Shown here: positions 6,697 to 14,481 of the stretch, in pieces
How positions within the stretch are numbered: position 1 is the first letter of the stretch
Layout: each line of letters begins with the position of its first letter
Assembly: GCA_041747075.1 (NCBI GenBank)
Contig: JBGTFW010000001.1
Location: 1-15,451, forward strand
DNA from: CAJQPP01 sp041747075
Lineage (GTDB): Bacteria > Planctomycetota > Planctomycetia > Pirellulales > Pirellulaceae
DNA: 15,451 nt
Direction of reading: 5' to 3'
Position numbers and translations under genes: made by a program
The notes under the pieces: model-generated
The model's database searches: none
What the model saw: the letters and a program-made list of their open reading frames with translations, nothing else
What the model was told of the DNA's origin: nothing

Positions 6697-6814
6697 GCTG
6701 GTATGATCGACAAGCTGGCAGCTGTCTCACGCCGTTCACTCGCTTGCGCTTCGTGCTGGTATGATCGACAAGCTGGCAGCTTGTCCCACGTCGTTCACTC
6801 CCACGTCGTTCACT
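6697..6814. repeat. Composite direct-repeat zone between convergent genes
   Basis: A 27-base segment starting GCTGGTATGATCGACAAGCT is present identically at 6697-6723 and 6755-6781 (58-bp period), each followed by a similar (T)GTC(T/C)CACG(C/T)CGTTCACTC. The second copy runs into two perfect tandem 15-mers, CCCACGTCGTTCACT (6785-6799 and 6800-6814). The last 15-mer contains the TGA stop codon (6810-6812, minus strand) of the AsmA-like gene. The 5' flank (6660-6690) holds another repeat-like sequence, GGGCTTCCAGCCTGGC. The zone starts almost at the sufE stop codon, so the whole 3'-3' gap is repeat material. Confidence 0.9.
6734..6763 (+). repeat. Dispersed 30-bp repeat, copy 1
   Basis: This stretch matches 12804-12833 at 25 of 30 positions, with the core TCACTCGCT-(T/G)-GCGCTTCG shared. 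On the other strand it reads as a KRKRV-type peptide. Very similar sequences giving TSPKRQRV peptides are, from memory, common between genes in planctomycetes. Confidence 0.7.
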
Positions 6815-8327
6815 CTTCATCGGCCGGTTCGTCCGGGTTTGCCGGTGACGTTGCGGGCGTTCCGGATATCGCAGCGTCGATGTCTCGCTGCTCGGCTTCG
6901 TCCAGTTCCGCGAAAGGCTTTTCAAAAAAGATTCGCGACCAGATGTTACGGGCTTCCTGTTCCGGTGCCGACAATTCGAGATGGGTAAATGGCTGTTTTT
7001 CCCGCAACGTCAGTCGCGCGGTAATGGTTTCCCCCTCAAGTTGTCCGGTTGCCACGAAGGGCTCGCCGCCGCCGGTTACGAGTTTTCGCGTGGCGGATTC
7101 CAGGTCGAACCGCGTTTCATTCAACTGAAACGACGTTCCAGGTTCGACGGTAAGGAAGCGGTTCCTGTCCTTTTTTGAAGGTGCATTTTTCCGGGTCGAC
7201 TTGCCGGTTTTTCCAGGTCTTCCTTCAGGTCTTGCATCAGGTTTTTCTTCAGGAAGTTTTTCCTGGTTCGCTTCCGCGTCGTCGCCGATGGTCGCGTCTC
7301 CCTCGGCGTCAGTGGGCGGAGCATCCACTTCCCGCACTTCGCTGACGAAGGAACCTCGCCAGTGCGCGGGTACGAACGTTGATCGCAAGTCAAAAAAATC
7401 ACCGGGTGAAAAATCATTGAGCTTCCAACTGGTTTGGTCACCGTACATGTCTTCGATGAGAAGGGCGTCGGCTGCGACCGATATCGTGGTGAGCAACCTG
7501 TCGTCCTCGCCGACAGCCGCGTCGATGGCAAAGGGGAGTTCGGCGACGAGCAGCTTGTGAAGCGGCGGCTTGGCGGTCCCCACCAGTTTGCACGCCAGTT
7601 TTCCGTCGGGATAAACGGTCGACGGGGTCGTCACGAGGTCAAGCTGATCACTGTCGACGACAATCTCGCCCAGGCCTTCAATTTCACCGTGAAGCATGAG
7701 GAAATTGCGAAACTCGACGCGCTCGAAGCGGAGTCGCGAATCGGTGTCGGGATTGACCAGTTCGATCTCGCGGGCACCCACCAGGTCGATTCGCAGCTCA
7801 GCGAGTTCGCGGAAGTTCTCATCCCGCAAATCGCCGCGAATGTCCTTGAATTCGTTGTCGTCGCTGATTCCCGCCCAGTCGATTTCAAAATCGCCCTGTT
7901 CATCCTCGACCGGCTCGTCGAACCGCGCATAGATCGTCGCCCCGCCGATCGTTGCTTCCTCGATTATCAGCCGTTGGTTGCGCATCAGATCGAACAGCCC
8001 GTTGAAGCGAAATCGGACGTCGCGCAGTTCATTCCAGTGTTCCGGGTCGTCACTCGCGAATTCCAGCTTGTCCATTTCAAAGCCGGACGAGACGGAGCCG
8101 CGAAGACCCTCGACCCGCGCGTTTCCCTCGGACTCGATCGCGCTCTTGATCAAAGAAAGCGGCATCGACGTGTGCATCATCGCGTAGTAGCTGCCCACGC
8201 ACATCAACACCAAAAGGATCACCGTGACCAGGCAGCCAACCCCGAGGCACCCGAATCCGCTCGCTCGCCGCGCGGGCTGCTGGAACTGGTCGAACGTGGC
8301 GGGCTTGGCAGGTTTGAAGTCGGACAT
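6810..8327 (-). CDS. Membrane-anchored AsmA-like protein
   Basis: The product has 505 residues. A cytoplasmic tail of about 26 residues precedes one transmembrane helix (about 27-50, CLGVGCLVTVILLVLMCVGSYY), and the remainder lies outside the cytoplasm. The start of the outer part (SLIKSAIESEGNARVEGLRGSVSSGFEMDKLEF), followed by alternating short strands such as LRDVRFRFNGLFDLMRNQRLIIEEATIGGATIYARF, resembles AsmA/TamB-type proteins thought to aid lipid or outer-membrane traffic. A charged, Pro/Lys/Glu-rich linker spans about 337-393, and the C-terminal 25 residues are acidic. Family placement rests on the pattern only. ATG 8327 precedes the membrane helix at the usual distance; the ribosome binding site is weak. 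It follows cysC on the same strand with a 127-bp gap, so it may be a late operon member or have its own promoter. Its stop codon lies inside a 15-bp repeat unit. Confidence 0.8.
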   Translation of the reverse strand: MSDFKPAKPATFDQFQQPARRASGFGCLGVGCLVTVILLVLMCVGSYYAMMHTSMPLSLIKSAIESEGNARVEGLRGSVSSGFEMDKLEFASDDPEHWNELRDVRFRFNGLFDLMRNQRLIIEEATIGGATIYARFDEPVEDEQGDFEIDWAGISDDNEFKDIRGDLRDENFRELAELRIDLVGAREIELVNPDTDSRLRFERVEFRNFLMLHGEIEGLGEIVVDSDQLDLVTTPSTVYPDGKLACKLVGTAKPPLHKLLVAELPFAIDAAVGEDDRLLTTISVAADALLIEDMYGDQTSWKLNDFSPGDFFDLRSTFVPAHWRGSFVSEVREVDAPPTDAEGDATIGDDAEANQEKLPEEKPDARPEGRPGKTGKSTRKNAPSKKDRNRFLTVEPGTSFQLNETRFDLESATRKLVTGGGEPFVATGQLEGETITARLTLREKQPFTHLELSAPEQEARNIWSRIFFEKPFAELDEAEQRDIDAAISGTPATSPANPDEPADEE

Positions 8328-8454
8328 AAACGGCTCGCGGGAGTTTCAGTGGGTTTTTTCCTCGTCCTTGTTCGGCGGGCGGGGTCGAACCTTGCGTCGC
8401 CAGCGACAATTATTGCCAAAAAAACGCTGGTTTGCGACCGGACCAGGAGCTTGG

Positions 8455-9102
8455 TCAAGAGACCTTGCCGGATTTCCTCAAGAACTCGACGACGGTTTTG
8501 GCAAGCGTTTGCGGATCGCCGCGATCGGCGGCGAGAGTCAGTTCCGCGTTTAGCGGCGGCTCGTACGGGTCATCGACTCCGGTCATGCCCGTCAACTGAC
8601 CCGCCCGCGCCTGGCGATAAAGGCCCTTAGGATCGCGCGTTTCGCAGACGGCCAGCGGCGTGTCAACAAAGACTTCGACAAAATCGCCCGGCCCGCCGCG
8701 TGATTCCACGTAACGGCGAACCCGGTCGCGGTCCTCGCGGTACGGGCTGACAAACGCTGTCAACGTAACCAGGCTCGCGGCACAGAAAAGTTCGGCAACA
8801 CATCCGATGCGGCGAATGTTCTCCGCCCGATCGTCAGCGGAGAATCCCAGGCCGAATCGCCGCGCGAACGGCTCGCCGTACTCGTCCATCAATCGTTCCG
8901 GACTGGCGCTCAGTCCGTGCCGGATGTTGTCACCGTCAAGCAGCATGCTCCTCGCGCCGAGTTCGTTCAATTGCTGGTCGACACCATTGGCGATCGTGCT
9001 TTTTCCGCTGCCGCTCAGTCCCGTGAACCAGACGACGCAGCCGCGCGGGCGAACGACTGAATGCTCGTGCCAGACGACTTGCGGCGGCGCGTTTTTTTTC
9101 AT
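8455..9102 (-). CDS. cysC: Adenylylsulfate (APS) kinase
   Basis: The product has 215 residues. It phosphorylates adenosine 5'-phosphosulfate with ATP to PAPS, used in sulfate assimilation or as a sulfate donor for sulfotransferases. The P-loop is GLSGSGKS (28-35), followed by LLDGDNIRHGL (54-64), FSADDRAENIRRIG (87-100) and SPYREDRDRVR, all hallmark motifs. About 20 residues (65-84, SASPERLMDEYGEPFARRFG) are inserted between DNIRHGL and LGFSADDR compared with E. coli CysC; a similar insert is, from memory, known in some other bacterial CysC. GGAGG lies 9 bases before ATG 9102, inside the upstream gene, and the start overlaps the flavoprotein stop codon by ATGA (9099-9102), which suggests translational coupling. 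No cysD, cysN or cysH is visible nearby. Confidence 0.95.
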   Translation of the reverse strand: MKKNAPPQVVWHEHSVVRPRGCVVWFTGLSGSGKSTIANGVDQQLNELGARSMLLDGDNIRHGLSASPERLMDEYGEPFARRFGLGFSADDRAENIRRIGCVAELFCAASLVTLTAFVSPYREDRDRVRRYVESRGGPGDFVEVFVDTPLAVCETRDPKGLYRQARAGQLTGMTGVDDPYEPPLNAELTLAADRGDPQTLAKTVVEFLRKSGKVS

Positions 9103-10289
9103 GGGCTGTCCCCTCCGGAATCAGCGTCGGACTCGAAAGCCGCGGCGAATTCGCACAAGTTTGCGTCCTGAACCGCTTGCGGACAACTCCACACAAGGAA
9201 AAAAAGCGCTTCGCGACACCATCGTCCGACCGGGTGGCCGCTGACGAAACCAGCACCGCGCGCGACGACCATCGCGGCCTGTGTGGTGCGGAGAACCAGG
9301 CTGTTGGCGCGCGAGCGCAGTTCGTCCTTGTCCAGCGGATTCGACAGTGCGCCCGAACCGCCTGTCGGGGCGGCGAGGTCCGCCGCCGCCGCACCGTGCA
9401 AGCCGTCCACCAGCTCGCGCCATGTTTGGCGCAAGGTCTTGTGGCTGTCGCCGAGTTTCGGGCGGGACCGGGCCTGCTCCTCGATAAAATCAATCGCCGC
9501 CGCCGCCAGTCCGAGCGCGAGGGTCGAGGTCTGGACGCCACCAGTGAAGGCACCTGCGCTGGTGGAATCGCTTTCCATCACCCGCTGCGCCGGGCCGGCA
9601 ACCAGATTCTCGTCGGCAACAAAAACGTTGCGGCAGGTGACCGGACCAGTCAGGCTGGACGATAGGGCAATCAGTTCCTGGCTGGCCCCGATCTCCATCC
9701 CTTCCGAGTCGGTTGGCGCGACGAGCAAGACCTGACGCCCGTCATCCATTGTGCCCCCCGTCACGATCTCGGTCGCGAGGGGCGCAGCGGTGACCCACGG
9801 ACTGTATCCGTCGAGAAGAAAGCCTGACCGACGGTCGCAGCGGCGGACTTGCATGGCCGGTCGCGCCAGATGCTGGCGGCTGGTCGTGAGATGCGAGACG
9901 CCGACGGTCGTGAATCGTTTGCCGTCCAGCAGTCCCGGAACGATCCGCCGAGCCAATTCGGAGTTGTCGCCGCCCACGATTCGCTTGACAGCCGAGACCC
10001 ATTGCGTCAGGACAAACGTCGTGGCGAGACAGGCACTGGAAAGGGCAAGATACCCGCGGATGATGTCGGCGTCGTTCCAGCCAAATCCGCCGAGCGAATC
10101 CGGAACGAACCATCGCGGCACTCCGAAACGAACACAAAGGTCCCATTGGCGGCGAATCCACCCTTCGGAGGGATCGCGATCGGGCGGCGGCTCTTCCAAG
10201 AGCAATTTCCGCAGTTCGGTCAGCGCAGGCTGGTCGGGATGCCGGATCGTGTTCGCGTGATCGCTCCGCGGTGCATTATTCAAGGTCAC
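9099..10289 (-). CDS. Acyl-CoA-dehydrogenase-fold flavoprotein, possibly not a dehydrogenase
   Basis: The product has 396 residues, the usual size of the acyl-CoA dehydrogenase superfamily. It has a helical N-terminal part (about 20-115), a central beta part (about 125-235, from FTTVGVSHLTTSRQH to NVFVADENLV) and a C-terminal helical bundle (about 250-385). The conserved end HPVGRWCREALFFLVWSCP is where dehydrogenases have R-x-x-RD followed by the catalytic-base motif YEGT; here WSCPQ stands there, with no Glu. Superfamily members without this base include flavin-dependent monooxygenases such as DszC and SfnB, which act in sulfur scavenging, so a dehydrogenase role should not be assumed. GTG 10289 is the start: GAGAAAG lies upstream and no other in-frame start fits. 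It overlaps cysC by four bases and probably leads the operon. Confidence 0.82.
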   Translation of the reverse strand: MTLNNAPRSDHANTIRHPDQPALTELRKLLLEEPPPDRDPSEGWIRRQWDLCVRFGVPRWFVPDSLGGFGWNDADIIRGYLALSSACLATTFVLTQWVSAVKRIVGGDNSELARRIVPGLLDGKRFTTVGVSHLTTSRQHLARPAMQVRRCDRRSGFLLDGYSPWVTAAPLATEIVTGGTMDDGRQVLLVAPTDSEGMEIGASQELIALSSSLTGPVTCRNVFVADENLVAGPAQRVMESDSTSAGAFTGGVQTSTLALGLAAAAIDFIEEQARSRPKLGDSHKTLRQTWRELVDGLHGAAAADLAAPTGGSGALSNPLDKDELRSRANSLVLRTTQAAMVVARGAGFVSGHPVGRWCREALFFLVWSCPQAVQDANLCEFAAAFESDADSGGDSP

Positions 10290-10331
10290 TCATTATCTTT
10301 CTCGCGACTCAAAGGGTGGTCAAGGGTGATG

Positions 10332-10365
10332 GGTCCGCCAGATCGCCTTTTCCTGACAGCGGACC
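10332..10365. promoter_or_regulatory. Inverted repeat in the divergent flavoprotein/glgP gap
   Basis: GGTCCGC (10332-10338) and GCGGACC (10359-10365) are perfect reverse complements with centres 27 bp apart. The second arm overlaps an 8-bp palindrome GACCGGTC (10362-10369). The repeat lies just upstream of the predicted glgP promoter and could be an operator for either direction. The regulator is unknown. Confidence 0.4.
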
Positions 10366-10383
10366 GGTCGAGCGCCATCGGCA

Positions 10384-10412
10384 GGGACAAACGAACGGAA
10401 TCTCGTTACAAT
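10384..10412 (+). promoter_or_regulatory. Candidate housekeeping promoter for glgP
   Basis: GGGACA (10384-10389) and TACAAT (10407-10412) are separated by 17 bases, matching 4 of 6 and 5 of 6 positions of the sigma-70 boxes. Transcription would start near 10419, about 40 bases before the ATG. This rests on consensus matching alone. Confidence 0.4.
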
Positions 10413-10457
10413 GTCGCGCTTCGCATGAACTGATTCATTCACGCAACCGTCACGGAC

Positions 10458-12656
10458 ATGAGCACGATTCAAAAGGACACGCCGCCAGCGGGCCAGGACG
10501 CGATGGACGCCAGCTCGTCCAGCGTCGAGTTATTCGACAAGTGCCTCGCGCTCGCCAGCAATCTCTGGTGGACGTGGAATGGCGACGTGGCGAATCTCTT
10601 TCGCGATCTCGACCCGATCCGCTGGCGCGAGTTGCATCACAACCCGATCGCACTCCTGCGTGAATTCACCCCCCGCCGTCTGACCGACCGGATCGCCGAG
10701 ATGGTCCTTTATACGCGGATCAACCAGTCATTCCGGCGACTGAAGGAATACCTCGCGGACCAGCGCACCTGGGGGGCGACGCACGGGGGCGTGCTCGGCT
10801 CGCGACCCGTCGCCTACTTCTCCGCCGAGTTCGGAATTCACGAATCGCTGCCCGTTTACTCCGGCGGACTCGGCGTCCTCTCGGGCGATCACATCAAGAG
10901 CGCAAGTGGCCTGGGCGTTCCGCTGGTCGCGGTGGGATTGTTCTACAGCCAGGGTTACTTTCGCCAGCGTCTCGATTCGAGCGGGCTGCAATTTGAGGAA
11001 TACGTTGATTCGAACGTCGAGTTGCTTCCCGCGAGGCCCGCGAGCGGACGCAACGGCAAGCCCGTTATCGTCTCGATTGAAACGCGATCGGGCAAGCTCA
11101 TGGCGCAGGTCTGGAAAGTAATGGTCGGTCGCGTCCCGCTTTACCTGCTCGATTCCAACATCGAGGGAAACAGCCCGGAGGATCGCCAGTTGACGAGCCG
11201 CCTGTACGGAGGCGATGAGCGAACGCGGATTCGCCAGGAACTCGTCCTTGGCGTCGGGGGCGTGATGGCGCTGCACCAGTTGGGAATTCGCCCGGGCGTC
11301 TACCATCTGAACGAGGGTCACAGCGCCTTCGGACCACTTCAGGCGATCTGGCTGCGGATGCAGGAAACAGGCCAGCCCTTTGACGACGCACTTCGCCATG
11401 TCGCCGCGACGACCGTTTTCACGACGCACACGCCCGTCCCCGCCGGACACGACCGTTTTTCCGCCGCACTGGTTGAGGAACACCTCGGACCACTTTGCGA
11501 AAAACTGGGGCTGGGACTCGATGAGTTGCTGGCGATCGGCCGCGTCGAACCGGGCAACGCCGACGAATCGTTTTGCATGACCGTAACGGGACTGAAACTT
11601 TCGCGAACGGCCAACGCCGTCAGCCAGTTGCACGGGCGCGTCTCGAGGCGCATGTGGTCGACCGTCTGGCCTTGGCGCGAGGAAGAGGAGATTCCGATCG
11701 GCCACATCACCAACGGCGTCCACACGCTCTCATGGATGGCCGATCAAATGAAGTTGCTTTGCGACCGATACTTCCCCACTGGCTGGGTCGACCATCTCGG
11801 CGAGCCGGAAGTCTGGCACCATGTTTACGAGATCGATCCGGGCGAACTTTGGGAAACGCACAATACACTCAAGAGCCTGCTGATTTCCTTTGCCCGGCGG
11901 CGACTGGTGGAAGAGGCACGCCGTCGCGAGGAAGGGAACGCCGAAATCCAGCGCTGCATGAACGTCTTCGACGCGCAATACCTGACGATCGGATTCGGGC
12001 GGCGTTTCGCGACCTACAAGCGCGCCGCCCTGCTTTTTACCGACATGGAGCGATTGGACAAGATCGTCAACAACGCGCGGCGGCCCGTACAGTTCCTCTT
12101 CGCCGGCAAGGCCCATCCAAAGGACCAGCCGGGCAAGGAATTAATCCGCCATATCGCCGAACTCCGCAAGGACCCGCGCTTCGCCGACCGCGTCGCCTTT
12201 GTTGAAGACTACGACGTGAATGTCTGCCGCCACATGGTCCAGGGCGTCGACGTGTGGCTCAACAACCCGCGGCGTCCCCTCGAAGCGTCCGGGACGAGCG
12301 GCCAAAAGGCCGTTCTCAACGGGGCGCTCAACCTGTCGATACTTGACGGCTGGTGGAACGAGGCCTTTAACGGCGTCAACGGTTTCGCCATCGGCAATGG
12401 TTCGACTCACGTCTCCGACCAGTTGCTCGACGCGCGCGACGCCGACTCTCTCTACGAGGTGCTTGAACAACTTGTCGTGCCGGTTTATTACGATCGCGAC
12501 GTCGACAACCTGCCCGGTCGCTGGATCGAGCGGACGATGAACTCGATCAGTTCGCTGGCGTGGCGTTTCAGTTCCGACCGGATGGTGATGGACTACACAA
12601 CGCAGTGCTATATCCCCGCCGCGGGCGGTCTGAGCTGCGATATGCCCGCCCGGTAG
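10458..12656 (+). CDS. glgP: Alpha-glucan (glycogen) phosphorylase, GT35, DUF3417-type
   Basis: The product has 732 residues. It releases glucose 1-phosphate from glycogen or maltodextrin by phosphorolysis in the cytoplasm. The N-terminal part (about 24-125, LALASNLWWTWNGDVANLF) is the DUF3417 domain that marks the shorter phosphorylase branch (TIGR02094-type). AYFSAEFGIHESLPVYSGGLGVLSGDH and VFTTHTPVPAGHDRF are hallmark segments. The PLP-binding lysine is Lys617 in EASGTSGQKAVLNGALNLS. The length is typical of this branch and shorter than E. coli GlgP. ATG 10458 has a poor ribosome binding site; ATG 10503, preceded by AGGA, would drop 15 unconserved residues and is a real alternative. No other glycogen genes lie nearby. 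Confidence 0.96.
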   Translation: MSTIQKDTPPAGQDAMDASSSSVELFDKCLALASNLWWTWNGDVANLFRDLDPIRWRELHHNPIALLREFTPRRLTDRIAEMVLYTRINQSFRRLKEYLADQRTWGATHGGVLGSRPVAYFSAEFGIHESLPVYSGGLGVLSGDHIKSASGLGVPLVAVGLFYSQGYFRQRLDSSGLQFEEYVDSNVELLPARPASGRNGKPVIVSIETRSGKLMAQVWKVMVGRVPLYLLDSNIEGNSPEDRQLTSRLYGGDERTRIRQELVLGVGGVMALHQLGIRPGVYHLNEGHSAFGPLQAIWLRMQETGQPFDDALRHVAATTVFTTHTPVPAGHDRFSAALVEEHLGPLCEKLGLGLDELLAIGRVEPGNADESFCMTVTGLKLSRTANAVSQLHGRVSRRMWSTVWPWREEEEIPIGHITNGVHTLSWMADQMKLLCDRYFPTGWVDHLGEPEVWHHVYEIDPGELWETHNTLKSLLISFARRRLVEEARRREEGNAEIQRCMNVFDAQYLTIGFGRRFATYKRAALLFTDMERLDKIVNNARRPVQFLFAGKAHPKDQPGKELIRHIAELRKDPRFADRVAFVEDYDVNVCRHMVQGVDVWLNNPRRPLEASGTSGQKAVLNGALNLSILDGWWNEAFNGVNGFAIGNGSTHVSDQLLDARDADSLYEVLEQLVVPVYYDRDVDNLPGRWIERTMNSISSLAWRFSSDRMVMDYTTQCYIPAAGGLSCDMPAR

Positions 12657-12697
12657 CCGGCCGTATTGGGCCGTAGTCCGATGGTTCATCAACCGTG

Positions 12698-12796
12698 AAT
12701 CGTACTCGTACTCAATCGCTTGCGATGGTACTCGTCCTCGTCCTCGAAACTGGAGATCGAGTACGATTACGAGTACGGCTTCGCTGAGTACGAGTT
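12698..12796. repeat. Inverted GTACTCG/CGAGTAC repeat cluster
   Basis: AATCGTACTCG (12698-12708) and CGAGTACGATT (12758-12768) are perfect 11-bp reverse complements. GTACTCG (12728-12734) pairs with CGAGTAC (12770-12776), and another GAGTACGAG lies at 12786-12794. In between is a run of TCCTCG-like hexamers. In translation it gives EYEYE or SSSS-type strings, a mark of simple repeats. It belongs to the gap between glgP and the M24 gene and is not coding. Confidence 0.75.
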
Positions 12797-12803
12797 GACG
12801 AAG

Positions 12804-12833
12804 ATTCACTCGCTGGCGCTTCGGGCTTGTATT
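12804..12833 (+). repeat. Dispersed 30-bp repeat, copy 2
   Basis: This matches 6734-6763 at 25 of 30 positions and directly follows the GTACTCG cluster. The minus strand reads NTSPKRQRVN, a peptide seen in many spurious planctomycete ORFs (from memory). Confidence 0.7.
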
Positions 12834-12872
12834 GGCCGCTTCCAGGATTATTATCGTTGTGAGGACTATTTC

Positions 12873-14057
12873 ATGTTTGATCTGGCCGAAACCCAGGCCG
12901 CCATTGTCGAGTTCGGTTTCGATGGCTGGCTCCTTTACGATTTCCGCGGGATCAATTACCTTGCGGCGCGAATCGCCGGGATTCCCGACGACCAACTCGG
13001 CTCGCGCCGCTGGTTGTACTTCGTCCCCGCGGAAGGGACGCCGCGGAAGCTCGTTCACACGATCGAGCCTGCGATGCTCGATCACTTGCCCGGCAAAAGG
13101 ACGGTTTATCTGCACTGGCAGGAACTGGAGAAAGGCATTCGCGAAATGATGGGTGATGCGAAGCGCGTGGCGATGGAGTATTCGGAGAACGCCGGGAACC
13201 CCTACGTCTCGCGAGTCGACGCCGGGACCGTGGAACTCGTCCGCTCGTTCGGCACCGAAATCGGCAGCAGCGGCAATCTGATCCAGTATTTCGAGGCGCG
13301 GCTGACCGACGAGCAATGGCAGTCGCACCTCGCCGCCGACAAGCTGAATCGCGCCGCGTTCGAGATGGCGTGGGACACGATCGCCGATCACGTACGCCGG
13401 GGCGCGACGCTGAGGGAAACCCAATTGCAGCAAATGGTCATGGACTACTACGAGTCGCACAACATGACGACCTATCACCCGCCGATCGTCGGAGTTGGAC
13501 CCCACAGCGGCGATCCGCACTATTCGCCCGAGGCAGGCTCGGACGCCGAAATTGGCGAAGGGGATTTTGTCCTGCTCGACATGTGGGCCAAATTGAAGAC
13601 TCCCGGTGCGATCTATACGGACCTGACCAAGGTCGGTTTTGTCGGCGAGGAAGTTCCGGAAAAGTACGAAAACATCTTTCAGATCGTCGCCGCCGCGCGC
13701 GACGCGGGAATCGAGCGGGTGCAAAAAGCCTTTGCGTCCGGCGAACCGCTCTTTGGCTGGCAAGTCGACGAGGCAACGCGCGATGTGATCGAGGAGGCGG
13801 GCTATGGCAGGTATTTCCGCCATCGGACGGGCCACAATATCGGACAGGAAACGCACGGCAACGGTGCGCACATGGACAACCTCGAGACGCGCGAGGACCG
13901 CCTTGTCATTCCCCGAACGTGCTTTTCCATCGAGCCGGGAATCTACCTGGACGAGTTCGGCGTGCGCAGCGAAATCAATGTTTACGTCTCGGAGGATCGT
14001 GAAGTGACCGTGACGGGCGGCCTTCAAACCGGGGTCTTGCCAATCATGGCCCGATGA
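12873..14057 (+). CDS. M24-family metallopeptidase (Xaa-Pro peptidase type)
   Basis: The product has 394 residues. It probably cleaves Xaa-Pro or N-terminal residues from peptides in the cytoplasm. An N-terminal creatinase-like domain (about 1-150) precedes the pita-bread catalytic domain. All five metal ligands can be placed: Asp236 (LLDMWA), Asp250 (IYTDLT), His321 (RTGHNIG), Glu354 (SIEPGIYL) and Glu367 (VRSEINV). A second His (ETHGNGAHMDN) follows the GHNIG segment. ATG 12873 is chosen because GAGG lies 8 bases upstream (12861-12864) and MFDLAETQAAIVEFGFDGW begins like the family. The frame is open back to 12720, but that extension is translated intergenic repeat. The stop codon overlaps the next start by ATGA. 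The substrate cannot be deduced. Confidence 0.92.
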   Translation: MFDLAETQAAIVEFGFDGWLLYDFRGINYLAARIAGIPDDQLGSRRWLYFVPAEGTPRKLVHTIEPAMLDHLPGKRTVYLHWQELEKGIREMMGDAKRVAMEYSENAGNPYVSRVDAGTVELVRSFGTEIGSSGNLIQYFEARLTDEQWQSHLAADKLNRAAFEMAWDTIADHVRRGATLRETQLQQMVMDYYESHNMTTYHPPIVGVGPHSGDPHYSPEAGSDAEIGEGDFVLLDMWAKLKTPGAIYTDLTKVGFVGEEVPEKYENIFQIVAAARDAGIERVQKAFASGEPLFGWQVDEATRDVIEEAGYGRYFRHRTGHNIGQETHGNGAHMDNLETREDRLVIPRTCFSIEPGIYLDEFGVRSEINVYVSEDREVTVTGGLQTGVLPIMAR

Positions 14058-14392
14058 AGGCGCAGCAACTGATCGTGGCGATTGCGGCCGGTGCAATGCT
14101 TCTCACGGCCTTCGCAATGTTGATTTCAGGTCGCGCGGAAGCGAATTATGTCATGACCAGTGTGCTTGTTCGCGTGGGGCTGGTACTTTTCACAATCTCC
14201 CTCGCGTGGCCGACGCTCGTGCATTTGTCGGGTCGAATCCCGGTGATCGTTATCGCGATGGTTGTCGGCGGAATCGTTATCATTGCCATTCGACCGCGAT
14301 TGCTCCCCATCATCGCCGTGCTGGTCGTCGCCGGTCTCGCCGTTCATTTCATTCTGCGAGGCGTCTCGCGGCGTTTCGATTCGCGGCAGTAA
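14054..14392 (+). CDS. Small integral membrane protein, unknown function
   Basis: The product has 112 residues and about four hydrophobic segments (roughly 7-25, 34-55, 62-80 and 83-103), with a basic C-terminal tail RGVSRRFDSRQ that should face the cytoplasm. There is no cysteine or recognisable motif. The start ATG overlaps the stop of the M24 peptidase gene (ATGA, 14054-14057) and there is no separate ribosome binding site, so translation is probably coupled. That links it to the peptidase, but no function can be assigned. Confidence 0.82.
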   Translation: MKAQQLIVAIAAGAMLLTAFAMLISGRAEANYVMTSVLVRVGLVLFTISLAWPTLVHLSGRIPVIVIAMVVGGIVIIAIRPRLLPIIAVLVVAGLAVHFILRGVSRRFDSRQ

Positions 14393-14400
14393 CCGATGAA

Positions 14401-14433
14401 CAGAAATTGTAAAACGCAGAAATTGTAAAAACG
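14401..14433. repeat. Short AT-rich tandem repeat
   Basis: CAGAAATTGTAAAACG (14401-14416) is followed directly by CAGAAATTGTAAAAACG (14417-14433), differing by one extra A. It lies 9 bases after the membrane-protein stop codon, in a locally AT-rich patch. There is no GC stem before the A/T runs, so it is not a standard terminator. Confidence 0.75.
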
Positions 14434-14481
14434 CGACGGGTTCGTTGTTACAGGTCCGATACCCTCGTTCAACCGGCGGGT

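Noticed and set aside
8400..8430. Terminator between cysC and the AsmA-like gene
   Set aside because: The arms CCAGCG/CGCTGG are only 6 bp with a 19-base loop, and no U-run follows the stem on the minus strand.
7434..8630. 398-codon plus-strand reading frame
   Set aside because: It is antisense to the AsmA-like gene and the end of cysC, has no ribosome binding site and no recognisable motif.
12141..14096. 651-codon minus-strand reading frame
   Set aside because: It lies opposite glgP and the M24 gene, both with full family motifs; it has no family resemblance and is a GC-rich shadow frame.
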